A stretch of DNA of 64,000 nt from Protula sp. h YS-2021 (GCA_949752745.1 OX457026.1:41024394-41088393), one strand, 5' to 3'. Positions 19,626 through 32,458 are shown, counted from the first letter of the stretch. Notes: a model not told the origin generated them from the sequence alone. Made by a program: numbers and translations.

Positions 19626-20414
19626 CCTTAGCAATTATAAAAGTGATCAGCAGTCTCCCATAGCAACAGAATGCCAGGCGAGAAATGTGCAATCGATTGC
19701 TCGCTAGTAGGATGGGGCCCATTCACACAGAACTATTTTTGGGTTCAGTAAAGGGAGGAGGTTACCCAAATATTTGAGTAAAATCAAATTCTGTCGACTG
19801 AAGTGTTTGGGCCTACACCCCCCCCCCCCGTCCAACCCGACCTACCATTAACGAAAACGATAGCTCCGTGTCTGGGTCTTTAGTAGTTCCAACATTGCAG
19901 TCACTGCAGAACCACGATATTAGGACTCTTATGTACAAAACTATGTCAATCAAATTCAGTCTGGTGAGGAAAGAATGCGGACAACCAGGGCAAGTTTCAA
20001 GTTTTTACTTGTCTGTCTCGCACAGAAAAAAAGCAGTTTGGTTTAATCAGTAGGTACAATGTGTTGTTGGCGAAAATGTCACTAGGGCGAGCAGTATGCT
20101 CCAGCGAACTTGAGATTCATTGCATGCATTATTCATGGCGAATAGAACAGTAATTTTACGCGCTTCTTTTTTCTCTGCTACTACCATTTCTTTCCCTCTT
20201 CTGATCCATAATGTCAACGCAAAAATCACTTTCCTTCTGAGTAATGTCACGGCTGTTGGCTGCAGAATATTGAATTGTGAGAAAACCGTCTAGATGCTGT
20301 CTGTGCTGCTGGCCAGCTCACAGTCTGGAGACACTGCTTCGTGTAAGAAATGGCTAGCTACCAGTTCAAATATTTATGAATGTGTAGCAATGAGATTTAG
20401 CCATATTTTGCATG
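19626..20414. other. No recognised gene
   Basis: Mixed-composition sequence with a short C run at about 19,819-19,829. Two short open frames (19,868-20,053 plus; 20,047-20,250 minus) show no known motif. Confidence 0.35.
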
Positions 20415-20576
20415 TACAGTAAAACCTCATTCTGGACAAACCCTGAAATACCGGACAACTGCCAAACTGGACAAGAATTTTCGGTCCCATTTTTCCCCAT
20501 TGGTTTACATGACCCTTGATATCTCTATATAATTCGCCAGTCCCCCCGTTGTCCGGTGTAGGCAGGTTTTACTGTA
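20415..20576. mobile_element. Small pogo/Tc1-mariner-like MITE
   Basis: The ends are TACAGTAAAACCT at 20,415 and AGGTTTTACTGTA at 20,564-20,576, bounded by TA as expected of a TA target duplication. Inside the ends, 'ctggacaaaccctg...ccggacaactgcc' and 'gttgtccggtgtaggc' extend the inverted repeat imperfectly. At 162 bp with no open frame it is non-autonomous. Related ends occur at 34,190-34,380, 45,485-45,812 and 49,938-50,783. Confidence 0.8.
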
Positions 20577-20936
20577 TACTCCAGAAGGCATACACTTAAA
20601 TGTGGAATCTGAAGGCGTTTCTGAGGGTCATTTTTTGGACCACGGTCCTTTTTATCCCAGTCGACTATTGTCGGTGCGCTAAACTCGTCACTTGTCCGTT
20701 ACGTGTGTGTGTTTTGTGTGTGTGTGTAATTCTTTTCATATGCTACTCTTTCCATATTATTTTACAGGATTGTTACCTACACAGCCCTCTGCACGGCTTG
20801 TATTTTTTTTTGGGGATTTGCCTAAAATACTGGCTAAAACTGACAAAGAGCTACTAATCCTACAAATCCGGTTCGATCGCGTTGAATTTGGAATGTTGCA
20901 GGAATATTCCCATGAAGTTATGCAAGCTTGTATTTG

Positions 20937-20992
20937 ATTTGGTAAAATCGCTTGCCAAACCGAAGTCGTGAATTCAAGCCCCACTCAGAGCC
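20937..20992 (+). mobile_element. tRNA-derived SINE head
   Basis: 'ggtaaaatcgcttgccaaaccgaag', then 'tcgtgaattcaagccccactcagagcc', has the layout of an anticodon-arm-to-T-arm stretch of a tRNA-derived SINE. The B-box-like GAATTCAAGCCCC stands where GGTTCGAATCC is usual. The A box is not convincing. The body downstream is not recognisable, so the copy is old or truncated. Confidence 0.5.
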
Positions 20993-21784
20993 CACAGTTT
21001 CATGGTCTCCACTGCTAAGAATAGCAGGTTTCACGTTGTAGTTCCACCTCTCACAGAAGCAATCGACGTGTATATTATGTTACAGGAATTCATGCAGTCA
21101 GGGAATACGAGTGTTGCCTGTGACCGTCATGTCCCTGAAATTCACAGTGCTTCACTACGTGAATTCCCTGGACGCTTCAAGGAATTTGTGTGACAGAAAA
21201 CTAAGTGAATACTGTCAATAATTAGAAATATCAGGTTTTTAATGCCTTTTTTCACGTAATTTTGTTTTTAATACTAAGGTTTCTGTTATGTCTCTATTAA
21301 GTATTGATTTTCCATTCACTTAACCTTGTCAGAGACATCATGTCAAGTTGCAAATTTTTCTTTGATTTCCAGCGGTTTCATTTTTCATACTTTGCTTTTT
21401 AATTTTCTGCTTAGATACCAGCTTCCCAGTGTAAAGTTTTTCAGTTTGTACTTCCGTTTTTTGTGATCGCAAACCCCAGACTTCTCAGCACGATCAGCTT
21501 TAACAGAATACCGTCTGTGCGATTAATTGTAACAAAAAGGGTATTTTCATAGGAAGTTCAGCTCGATCTATGTACATCGACATTATATCCTGCATAGACA
21601 TCTGTGATGTGTAGAATTTTTGTAAGTGCTACATTTTATGATTTTAATTTTTCCGTGTGAAGTAAGGTGGCATCTAGACCATTTAGCAAGTACATTTTAA
21701 AACTTTGAAACTTATCTCTACGATTAATTTCCTGTCGAAAGTCTAATTCCTAAGGAAACAATCTCACAGTCTGATCTTTTAAGT
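20993..21784. other. No recognised gene
   Basis: T-rich sequence with no clear repeat or motif. The open frame at 21,002-21,193 carries no known domain. Confidence 0.35.
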
Positions 21785-22250
21785 GTGAAAGGTTTCTTTT
21801 CTAAATTTTCTACGGTGACCTTTCTCATTTGCAGTACTCCTGATTTCTTTATAACTACACGTACACCCACTTGCAATGGTACAATCTATCTGGTCAAAGC
21901 ACATTTTTCAGTGTTTCCACATAATTGTCAGCTTCCGAATTATGAACGAGGACATCGAAGTAAATATAATGTAATCTCAAATAATGAAATTCAGTTTTCT
22001 AACCGTTTTTGAGATAATGGTCAACTTCCGGTTTTTGACCGTGACCGTGACACAGGAGGCCAAGGTCACCGAGGTACCTCTTATATAATATCTTTTAGGC
22101 CCAAAGGGTTGAAAATAAGCTCAAAATCCCTCCATCTCTACCTGTTTTCGAGATAAGGGTCAACTTCCCGTTTTTAACCTTGACCATGACGGAGGAGGTC
22201 AAGATCACCGAGGTACATCTTATATAACGCCTTTTGGGCCCATATATATA
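21785..22250 (+). mobile_element. Family A dispersed element, 5' part only
   Basis: The leader 'cacccacttgcaatgg', 'tggtcaaagcacatttttcagtgtttc', 'ataattgtcagcttcc' and 'aaattcagttttctaaccg' matches 2,270-2,440. Two diverged 139-bp-type units follow. The copy ends in an AT tract at about 22,242-22,257. Confidence 0.75.
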
Positions 22251-22257
22251 TATATAT

Positions 22258-23144
22258 TGAAGTTGTGCAACGTCGTATTATTTTTCAAATTGGTCAAAAA
22301 TTGCCAAAATAACGACATGTCAAAATTTGTGATTTTTTAGATAACTGTAGTGTAACACTTGGGCGTTTTGTACACGAGTTCATCGAAAGAGAGAGGCAAA
22401 GCTTCAGTAGCTAATCTGATAATCTATTGAGCTTCTGTCACAAAGACGCAACGAACACGGTACTATTTCACTGTTCTCTCTTCTCTATCAGTTCAGGTAA
22501 TGTTTTTTCCTTCCAATTATTGCTATCGGTTGCTGATACCTATATTCCAGTGATTGTTATCGTTTAGTCAATCACAGTGTTCGATTGGGGTCTGCCCCCT
22601 CGACGATGGCTTGTTACTTCGTAATTTTGAGCAGTTTTGCCTTTTATGTTTTTTTTTCTTCGCGTACTGATATTGTTAACACTTCAATTGCTTAACTTCT
22701 TTCTTTCTTTTGAATTTTTCCTTTCTTTCTATCTTTCGTTCTTTCTTTTTTCTTTCTTTCTCTCTTTCTTGCTTCCTGAATTTTGCAGAACCTGGGCCAA
22801 AAGGGAGAAAATCATAAAAAAAACAATGATACTAATATAGCGGTTATAGTTCTGTCATTTTCATATTTTACAGGAATAAACCCAGGTAGGCTGTAGTATT
22901 TTTGTTTACCATTCGTTAAAAAATTATTCACATATTGGCAAAAACGGATAGCCTAAACTTAAAAACAAATAACGCTGGCAAATCTCAAGAAATCCAAACC
23001 GACTAATTTGTATTTCTGTGAAAGGGGGAGGGGTGGGATCGGATAAACCAGGGTCTTCCTCATCAGTGAGAGGATTAAGTTCAGTATGACATCCCTCAAA
23101 TCCATCTGATGCCTGTAGCTTCACTACCACAGGTTTCACAGGAG
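22258..23144. other. No recognised gene; CTTT-rich tract
   Basis: A (CTTT)n-like pyrimidine tract lies at about 22,697-22,772. The open frame 22,637-22,840 is read from it. The minus frame that reaches into 22,924-23,208 overlaps the hairpin described next and is not recognised. Confidence 0.35.
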
Positions 23145-23530
23145 TCAAGGTTGTCGTCCCTTTTGCTCTCATGCCACTCCGACAGGCGACGTCACCTCGG
23201 GGTGTCACCCGAGCCGGTGGCAGAAGAGCAAATCACCTTCTCCTACCTCTGTTTTAGCAACATCCCATTATTTTTCGCTTCATCAGAGTAGATTGGCCCA
23301 TTCTGCGTCCATTAAAACAGTTACGGGCGTTATTGGCGGGTGGCATGATGTTACTGTGTTGATGGACACAGAATGGGCCAATCTACTCTGACTATGCGAA
23401 AAATAATGGAATTTTGCTAAAACAGATGTGGGGAAGCTGATTTGCTCTCCTGCCACCCTGTTGCTCTGGTGACACTCCGAGCTGGCGTCGCCTATCGGGG
23501 TGGCATGAGAGCAAAAGCGACGACAACCTT
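23145..23530. repeat. Inverted repeat with arms of about 165 bp and a short loop
   Basis: The left arm (23,145-23,312) runs from 'caaggttgtcgtcccttttgctctcatgccac' to 'tcagagtagattggcccattctg'. The right arm (23,364-23,530) is its reverse complement, ending '...gcgacgacaacctt'. The loop of about 50 bp has 'gttacgggcgttattggcgggtggcatgatg'. The arms differ by several substitutions and small indels. A transcript would fold into a long hairpin. The structure is either a foldback mini-element or an inverted duplication. Confidence 0.85.
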
Positions 23531-24639
23531 ACGTGGAAGCTCTTTTGGTTAGCACTAGCCAAGGGCAGTTCCACAAACCGATCGGCCAAACAGCCTTGAG
23601 CGACCTCCGCTGATCGTCACATAGGAGAAGTGACCCTGTTTCACAAACCCAACCCAGAGCTGGGACATTTATCCCCAGTGTCCTGTCTGGCAGGGAAGTT
23701 GGAATCAAAATTCTAACCAGAAGCACATTAACTTGTTGGAGCTTCAGGTGGTTTAGTTAGCACTAATCAAGCTCTTAAACCATCTTCGAAACAAGACGGC
23801 AGGCGAACTCTCGGACAATACCACATCAGGAAGGAGTACCTGGTCAGCGTCTCTGATGACTGACCACAAAGATTCTGTGTGTGGAACGAGAACTTGCATT
23901 TATTACGGAGCAATCTCAATGCACTAGCCGACCTTGCCTCCAATATGGGCGTGGTAATGCAGGCAGAGTGATGCTTGCACAAGACTCCTTCGGTTGGGTT
24001 ACGAAATGTTGTTCTTGTGGGCCCCTTTCCAGATCAACAAAACTAATCATCCAAATTGTACGCGATGTCTTCCTGCCTCGTAAAATGAATTGCGAATGGT
24101 CGAGAGGGGTTCACTTTCTCTCCCCAAGCTATCACCTGAAAGTTCCAACTCATATTCACATAGATCCGCGGCACATGGGCAATGCAAATATCCGCTTGGT
24201 AACCCCGGTTCTCTCGATCCCTGTTGAGGCCCTGGATCTGGATCACCTATCGTACATCGCCTGGGCTAAAACCTAACAGAATACGTGGTAGACACAACGT
24301 CCTCAAGTATAAACCATAGTGATTACACGCACACCTTGTTTTTGATTGAGTTATTAAGTAAACATAAGTGATATTCATTAACTGCCGTAAGTCGTTTTGA
24401 GCTGAGTGAGTGTATTCGAGCTCTGTACCTTTGTCACTGCAAGATGAGGCACTGCGGCCTGACGTCAAATCAGCACGAGCTAGACAGGGTACTAAGGCCA
24501 ATATAGCAGTACTCCGTTATGCTGGCACTTTGTTGTGCCAACTGCTGGACGAGTTAGGGACGGATTAGAGAGACTAGAACATTTTGTATTAACATTTTAT
24601 CTGTCCAGTTCCTTGCACAAAAATAGTCTCACGATACGT
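23531..24639. other. Higher-GC stretch, unassigned open frame
   Basis: This stretch is less AT-rich than its neighbours. The plus frame 23,881-24,276 (131 codons) is the longest non-repetitive frame in the window, but its protein shows no domain I recognise. Minus frames of similar length overlap it, so strand choice is open. It could be a transposon remnant or an exon-bearing segment. Confidence 0.3.
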
Positions 24640-25010
24640 TTTTGCTCCGAAGCTGTAGCTGCAGCCGTTTTTGAGTTATTTCACTTTAAAATTTTCATAA
24701 CGTCATAAAAGTGTGATGGTGACGTCATAGGTCAACAGTTGCCCGCCAGCCAGGGCTTACGAAGTTGCAGTTTTTGCATAACCAGGCAGCAATGACACAT
24801 CAGATGTAGAAAAGATCAATGTCCCTGATATGTGCACATGTAGATAAACATTATCACTGGGTAATATAATAAAATTCGGTAAAATGGCGTCGTAATGTCA
24901 CTGCCGAAAGAGTAGGTCACTAAATAATTATTTGCTAAAGTAGTCTCATAAATTTTACTCCGAAGCTGTGAGTACACCGTTTTTGAGATATTTAACTTTA
25001 AACAAAGAGA
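24640..25010 (+). repeat. Family B dispersed repeat, copies 2 and 3
   Basis: Copy 2 (24,640-24,770) has 'gctgtagctgcagccgtttttgagttatttcactttaaaa' and 'gtgatggtgacgtcataggtcaacag'. Copy 3 (24,930-25,010) repeats 'cataaattttactccgaagctgtgagtacaccgtttttgagatatttaactttaaa'. Then 'tgcaataaatccgtgggcttccatcccaagtgt' and 'tgcaataaatagtgcttgggactacgtccaaagtgt' form a short local duplication at 25,095-25,190. Confidence 0.65.
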
Positions 25011-25319
25011 AACGTCCAGAAGTTTAAGCAATTTAAATCCTTGGGATTGTTTCCAAGTATAGAAAAACAACAGAAACTTCCAGAATTGCCGCTAATGCAA
25101 TAAATCCGTGGGCTTCCATCCCAAGTGTTAAAAAAACTTTCGCAATAGTTTTTAATGCAATAAATAGTGCTTGGGACTACGTCCAAAGTGTAAACTTTTG
25201 ACTTCTAGTCTCAAAATGCAGACCTGAAAAAATAGAATATCACAAAGAGCAATATAAAAAATAGTGTGACGATGCCACGTGCATTAAAACTCGACGAAAC
25301 GCAGTTCTGACTTGCTTTG

Positions 25320-25745
25320 TCTCAGTAAATAATCCGACGTCGATATAACTTCAATTTCAAGTTACGGCGTCGACCCCACCAGACAGCAACATTAAACAGT
25401 GTTGCGGTGTGGTTGCATTATTCTCGACCCTAGATCAACACTTAATCAACGTGTTTAACACAACGTAAAAATAGGTGTATGCTAAGCAGCGTTCTTCAGA
25501 CGTTGCTTTTGGTCGTATCCAAAGCACTACCTTCCCGACGTCCAACCAACGTATTTGGTGCAGCGTTGAAAAGCCGTCAGAAAATTATCGAAAAATCGTC
25601 TGTATGTCATCAGGAGATGGATGCTATTTCGACGCTCATTAGACGTCATATAATCGACGTCTATGTAGCGTGGAGAGCTAAACGATGCTTTTTGATTTCA
25701 ACAATAAATCAAATCCGATGTTGAACCGATGTTGATAGAACATCG
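25320..25745 (+). repeat. Family G dispersed repeat rich in ACGT palindromes
   Basis: 'cgacgtcgat', 'ggcgtcgac', 'caacgt', 'agacgttgctttt ggtcgta' and 'gacgtcatataatcgacgtc' give an unusual density of ACGT steps. A shorter relative at 38,390-38,545 has 'gacgttacttttggtc', 'gctgcaactttgaaca', 'gacttcgaaaaatt' and 'tggtgtagacgtcgaaaa'. The 81-codon frame here is not recognised. Confidence 0.5.
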
Positions 25746-27600
25746 TCATAACGCCATAAGCATTAATAGCAGCAATCTTGTAATAAATGGACAGTTTGCA
25801 TATACAAGGATTTGATTTTCTAGCCGAGTTAAGTTGAAATCCGAAAATTCAAAATCACAGTGATACAGATTAATTTTAATGAAAATTTCAGTGGTCAAGG
25901 TACTTAACAAAATGCAAAATAGTTTCTTTTATGTGCAGAAACAGTATTAACCTGTATTCACGTTTAAAACTAGACCGTTTTCACTAGTAGGTAGCGACAA
26001 TTATGCTTGGGGTACAGAAATAGGACTCTTAAAATTTAAAGTTTCAGAATTATTATAAAATCTTTGTTAAAAGTCATAGTTAAATTGCCAATTGTATAAA
26101 ACCAATCCCGGTCATCTGCCCCCGGTCAACTTAACAAAATTATATTTATTTTATTGAATGTATTGCACCTCGGTAAATTGCAATTCACCAATAGGAGACT
26201 AATTGCAATTAGAATTGCAATTAGTTTACGGATCAGTCTCTCCTAAGATCAATATCGGTGAATAGATCAATGAAGATCAATTGTTTCAGAGACGAAGTAG
26301 GCGGGGACATTGCCTAATTTTTAAAGACTTTTTTCCACTAGAAAAAGGAGGGGGCAGATGACGACCCCGTCAAATTGCAGTGGGGGGGGGGGGCGGGGGC
26401 AGTCGACAGGGTTGCAAAAAAGGGGGCAGTTGACTGGGGGGCAGTTGACCGGGGGGGGGGGGGGACTTGTCGCACAGCTTTTGACACGTAACAGGACAAT
26501 TTCAGCCCTTCAATTGCCACCCGGCCAATTAGTCCGACAATCCCCACCCGATATATTGTCATCCGAGCCAATTTCTACACGACTAATATAGGGCCGTTTT
26601 GGGAAAGGCCTTTTTGGGAAAGGCGGTTTTGGGAAAGGCCCTTATGTCTAAGGCCCTTCTGTCTGGATACCCGGCTAAGTATATCAGAATCCGGGCAAGT
26701 CAGGTTAAGACTTTACCTGCACTTCTCCGGATTAAAAAGTGCCCTATAATTTGATACACCGGGTATAAGGAATCCTATTTTCTTTCGGAATGGCGTGTGT
26801 GTGACTACAACTGCATCGAATATCTTCGGTACAAATGTACTTTACTTTGTGATACTGAGATCTGTGGCAACTTTCTATTATGGAAACTTAAACCAATTGA
26901 GGTTAATTGCATGATCTCAGTTAATCAAATGCCTTTCTTATAATTCTTCATCAACTGTATTTTGGATGTATACATTACCAGCTTCCAAAGCTTCCTGCAA
27001 AGAAAGTAAGATAAAATTGAAACCAAACAATATATAAAATAAAAACGGGGGTGGGGAGTTTTGTGGCAGTTTATCAAATGGTCATTTAATCCGGGGTTGG
27101 TATGCGACTTGGCTTTTTGTCTAATTGCATTTGAAAGCAATGCGGAAGAGGTTGCAGTTTATTCCGGGTTGCATCCGAATATCCACTGTAAAAAAGTCTC
27201 TTTCTTTTGTTCGCTAGACAAACGCTTGGGTCTTGTGAACACATTGTAAACACACTTGATTGGTGACGACTTGGTCCAAGCAATGACCCGCTGCTGCCAC
27301 GCAATGAAGAGCGCGTAGCTTCACTCTGTGTGGCCGCACACCTGTGTGAAAAGAGACGGATGTGCTTCGTGACATTGCTAAAACATGCCGAATCACACAC
27401 CAGTGCGAAACAATAAACAACGAGATAATGGGTGAACGGTGACGTGATGTCATCGTCAGGTTTCTGCAAATATTTCTGTTTGCTGAAGAGGCAGTGAATG
27501 TCTTATCACATATAGTGAGGCAAACATAAATCTAGATGAAGATACAGCCCTATAAAATACAAGAACTTAAATGGAAGAAGTGTCACATTTTCTTACTCGT
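25746..27600. other. No recognised gene; G-run cluster and GGGAAAGGCC repeats
   Basis: A G-run cluster lies at 26,378-26,464 ('ggggggcagttgac' repeated). A short tandem 'ttttgggaaaggc' follows, three copies at about 26,596-26,640, with 'ctaaggccctt'. 'aattgcaatt' palindromes cluster at about 26,180-26,225. 'actagaccgttttcactagtaggtagcga' (25,968-26,000) resembles the start of the family A copy at 46,700. Open frames in 27,061-27,469 are unrecognised. Confidence 0.4.
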
Positions 27601-28110
27601 TCCCCCTAAATTGGGTATCCCGACATTGACCGAGCGACTTTGAGCCGAGCGACACTTAGTCGAGCGGCATTTAGCCGAGTGAAATTTCCTACAAGCTTTA
27701 TAGCAGTTAGAGCGGCTCGGATTTCTGGTGGGGATAGCCCCCCAAGAACCTGCTGACTCCAGAAAAGTTTTTGTTCTCTCCACGGTAAGAACTTGAGTCT
27801 TTGGCGTGCGTGGTCTGTTAGAGGTTTTGGAGCTGCTTCTGTATCTGTGAATACCCAACTGACCTGCTGTAGCCAGAAGACCCTCATACTTTGTGTGTCA
27901 CCTCAACTTTCTCGCCAAACGATAGCAGCTTTGACACTCAATTCGAAATCGACTTGGAGTCATCATTTCGTAAAGTTTGCCCAGGTGTTATCAAACGTTG
28001 AGCCTTCTTCGCAACAGCGATGTTTAATTCTGCCACTGTCTCCTGAGGATCCCTTTACTTTGATTTTTTTGATTTCATTTTACAGTCTCAAGGTTTGACT
28101 CTGTGCCCGT
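27601..28110. other. GCCGAGCG-repeat edge and unassigned sequence
   Basis: 'ccgagcgac', 'gccgagcgaca', 'gtcgagcggca' and 'gccgagtgaaa' repeat every 14-20 bp at 27,628-27,688. The same phrase occurs at 41,112-41,145, so this is probably the edge of a dispersed element. Minus-strand frames of about 91-93 codons read through it, but no domain is recognised. Confidence 0.4.
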
Positions 28111-28159
28111 ATCCACCAGAATGGGGGAAGAAACTTGTGATGATGTTACTGAAGTGGTT

Positions 28160-28765
<606 letters not shown>

Positions 28766-29364
28766 CGGTTTCCCCTATCTCTTCACAAGCACCTACGGTT
28801 CTGGTAAATCTGTTTCCGGCCTGTGGAGGGCACGTGCGAACACTCCGAACAAGTGTGCGTTCCCGTAGCAGAGCGGCAAGTCTCCGTGCTGCAGCGATCG
28901 TAGTGCGAGTGAGGGCTGAACGCTGAATCCGGATGGGTACGCTATGGTTCGCTGTCCATCCACTGGAAGCTGGCTGTTGTCATGGATTTGATGCTATGTG
29001 TGAGTGCAAAAAAAAAAAAAAATCGATCCGCGCTGAGTGCCAGTTTTGTTTTAAAAGGGGGTAGTTTTCATTCACTACTCCGCGTTTCCCATAAAAAGTG
29101 GGTTTCTTTTGGAACGGATATTATTGGAAATATGTAATATTATTTCAAAATTAGCACTCGTCGTTTAAAAAGTCATGGGCACACGTGGTAAGCATTTGGT
29201 ACGCGAGTGCCCTCTCCCCCTCACCCCGGGGACATTCGTTTATATAAAGAAAACAAAATGTCTTTCATTTCTTTAGAAAAAAGTAATAACAATTTTTACT
29301 TATTATTAATTAGAAACTAAAAAAAATCTACTAAAGGTTTCATTCTTGTTTTTGTTCAGATCGT
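28766..29364. other. No recognised gene; poly-A run
   Basis: GC-richer text at 28,770-28,990 runs into a 15-base A run at about 29,008-29,022. This could be the tail of a retroposed sequence but nothing upstream is recognisable. CGCGTTT-type phrases (29,035-29,100) match the 5.3-5.7 kb repeat fragments. Confidence 0.35.
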
Positions 29365-31545
29365 TTGTGCGCTTCTATATCCCTGCATGTGCGGGTCTAT
29401 AGCCCTGCTTGAGCGGATCTATACCCCTGCCTTTGCGGGTCTATACCCCTGCTTGTGCGGGTCTATAGCCCTGCTTGTGCCGGTCTATATCCCTGCTTGT
29501 GCGGGTCTATATCCCTGCTTGTGCGGGTCTATATCCCTGCTTGAGCGGGTTTATATCCCTGCTTGAGCGGGTCTATACCCCTGCTTGTGCGGGTCTATGC
29601 CCCTGCTTGTGCGGGTCTATACCCCTGCTTGTGCGGGTCTATATCCCTGCTTGAGCGGGTCTATATCCCTGCTTGAGCGGGTCTATAACCCTGCTTGAGC
29701 GGGTCTATACCCCTAATTGTGCGGGTCTATACCCCTGCTTGTGCGGGTCTATACCCCTGCTTGAGCGGGTCTATACCCCTGCTTGAGCGGGTCTATACCC
29801 CTAATTGTGCGGGTCTATACTCCTGATTGTGCGGGTCTATACCCCTGCTTGTGCGGGTCTATACCCCTGCTTGAGCGGGTCTATACCCCTGCTTGAGCGG
29901 GTCTATACCCCTAATTGTGCGGGTCTATACTCCTGATTGTGCGGGTCTATACCCCTGCTTGTGCGGGTCTATACCCCTGCTTGAGCGGGTCTATATCCCT
30001 GCTTGAGCGGGTCTATAACCCTGCTTGAGCGGGTCTATACCCCTAATTGTGCGGGTCTATACCCCTGCTTGTGCGGGTCTATACCCCTGCTTGAGCGGGT
30101 CTATACCCCTGCTTGAGCGGGTCTATACCCCTAATTGTGCGGGTCTATACTCCTGATTGTGCGGGTCTATACTCCTGCTTGTGCGGGTCTATACCCCTGC
30201 TTGTGCGGGTCTATACCCCTGCTTGTGCGGGTCTATACCCCTGCTTGAGCGGGTCTATACCCCTGCTTGAGCGGGTCTATACCCCTAATTGTGCGGGTCT
30301 ATACTCCTGATTGTGCGGGTCTATACTCCTGATTGTGCGGGTCTATACCCCTGCTTGTGCGGGTCTATACCCCTGCTTGAGCGGGTCTATACCCCTGCTT
30401 GAGCGGGTCTATACCCCTAATTGTGCGGGTCTATACCCCTGCTTGAGCGGGTCTATACCCCTGCTTGAGCGGGTCTATACCCCTAATTGTGCGGGTCTAT
30501 ACTCCTGATTGTGCGGGTCTATACCCCTGCTTGTGCGGGTCTATACCCCTGCTTGAGCGGGTCTATACCCCTGCTTGAGCGGGTCTATACCCCTAATTGT
30601 GCGGGTCTATACTCCTGATTGTGCGGGTCTATACTCCTGCTTGTGCGGGTCTATACCCCTGCTTGAGCGGGTCTATAGCCCTGCTTGAGCGGGTCTATAC
30701 GCATAATTGTGCGGGTCTATACTCCTGATTGTGCGGGTCTATACCCCTGCTTGTGCGGATCTATACCCCTGCTTGAGCGGGTCTATAGCCCTGCTTGAGC
30801 GGGTCTATACCCCTACTTGAGCGGGTCTATACTCCTGCTTGTGCGGGTCTATGCCCCTGCTTGTGCGGGGCTATATCCCTGCTTGAGCGGGTCTATACCC
30901 CTGCTTGTGCGGGTCTATACCCCTGCTTGAGCGGGTCTATGCCCCTGCTTGTGCGGGTCTATACCCCTGCTTGTGCGGGTCTATGCCCTTGCTTGTGCGA
31001 GGCTATATCCCTGCTTGAGCGGGTCTATACCCCTGCTTGTGCGGGGCTATATCCCTGCTTGAGCGGGTCTATACCCCTACTTGAGTGGGTCTATACTCCT
31101 GCTTGTGCGGGTCTATGCCCCTGCTTGTGCGGGGCTATATCCCTGCTTGAGCGGGTCTATACCCCTGCTTGTGCGGGGCTATATCCCTGCTTGAGCGGGT
31201 CTATATCCCTGCTTGTGCGGGTCTATACCCCTAATTGTGCGGGTCTATACTCCTGATTGTGCGGGTCTATACTCCTGCTTGAGCGGGTCTATACCCCTGC
31301 TTGTGCGGGGCTATATCCCTGCTTGAGCGGGTCTATATCCCTGCTTGTGCGGGTCTATACCCCTGCTTGTGTGGGTCTATCCCTGCTTGTGCGAGTCTAT
31401 ATCCCTGCTTGAGCGGGTCTATATCCCTGCTTGAGCGGGTCTATACTCCTGCTTGTGCGGGTCTATATCCCTACTTGTGCGGGTCTATACTCCTGCTTGT
31501 GCGGGTCTATACCCCTGCTTGTGCGGGTCTATAGCCCTGCTTGTT
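29365..31545 (+). repeat. 22-bp minisatellite, about 99 units
   Basis: The unit is GGGTCTATACCCCTGCTTGTGC. The common variants are GAGC for GTGC, TATATCC or TATACTCC for TATACCCC, and CTAATTG or CTGATTG for CTGCTTG. Period is 22 bp almost throughout, with one short unit at about 31,376-31,396. Variants are not random: CTAATTG units return after 4, 5 or 6 units (29,711, 29,799, 29,909, 30,041), a higher-order repeat. Because 22 is not a multiple of 3, all three frames cycle and encode a 22-residue repeat. Several frames stay open for 65-153 codons only because the unit has few stop triplets. I do not call a protein. Confidence 0.98.
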
Positions 31546-32324
31546 TAATTAAGATTTCACCCAAAAACTTGGCCACAGCCATTTTGAAAATATATTTCTT
31601 GTAAAAGAAACTTGAACAGTATTTTTTGTTTAAGCTTTAACGATCTCTTTGTTTCTTTGTTGTGTAGAACCCTATCTGCGTCGTTCTGATGTTAGTGTAA
31701 TGACCTTGTGGGGTCTTAGCTTCATACAGGGATATTATTGCAGCCTCATCTTGTTGACTGCAGCAGCTATTGTTGAGATCACTCCATAGAAAATCCTATT
31801 CATGCCTAGATGAATGATGCTCAAACACACACACAAGACTGCTGAAGTGCTGCCTGCCAATAGCGGCACAGCAGATACTCATTTGTAGATCGTTCATGTA
31901 CTGATATAGATTGAACATTACTTTTGTGCTTATTGAATGGAAATTTGCGTGAAGCTGGCGCCAAATGAACGACTCCACTCTACATGTAGAAAACCTTCTT
32001 GTTGAAAACGCATTGATTTTTTTCTGCAAATTTTAAATTGAAAGCATAAAATATGCATTGGACAATTAACAAGTGTCTGGTGACTGTTCATCTTGTGGGG
32101 GAAGCTAACCATATGGACCTACAGTTTACAGGTGATCAACACGGTGCATATCGATATGAAACTAAATCTGCCTTTAACCCTTATTCTAAAATCGTAGAAA
32201 CACAGCCAATTAATAAAAGAATACAGTTAAAAAACATTGTGTTGTTAATATATTGATTAAGGTCAGTCAACAGCGGAAATGAAGTGACGGATTAAAAACA
32301 TCCAAATTCGAACATAAATAATAT
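31546..32324. other. Unique-looking sequence with two unassigned open frames
   Basis: Frames at 31,796-32,029 (minus, 77 codons) and 32,053-32,256 (plus, 67 codons) are non-repetitive. Neither shows a domain I know. This is one of the few parts of the window without obvious repeats, so host exons are possible here. Confidence 0.3.
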
Positions 32325-32458
32325 GTGGACAGATGGATAAAAATGGATAATTATTGCACTTTGCCGACAGCGCGCCAAATGAAGATGATCAGCTCAAAAA
32401 GTGAGCATTACTTTGGCGACCTGGGCAAATCCTCGACAGGCGGCGGTAAGCCCAAGCG

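Noticed and set aside
20850..20880. A tRNA gene B box at 'ccggttcgatcgcg'
   Set aside because: No cloverleaf can be drawn around it; the nearby SINE-like head at 20,937 is a better explanation of tRNA-like text.
23881..24276. 131-codon plus-strand frame
   Set aside because: Kept only as unassigned: no motif, overlapping minus frames of similar length, and no splice or start evidence.
30113..31534. Open frames up to 153 codons across the 22-bp minisatellite
   Set aside because: Frame openness follows from the unit sequence. No start context, splice edge or flanking coding sequence supports a gene.
29365..31545. CRISPR-like array
   Set aside because: There are no unique spacers between repeats; units are contiguous, and the genome is eukaryotic.
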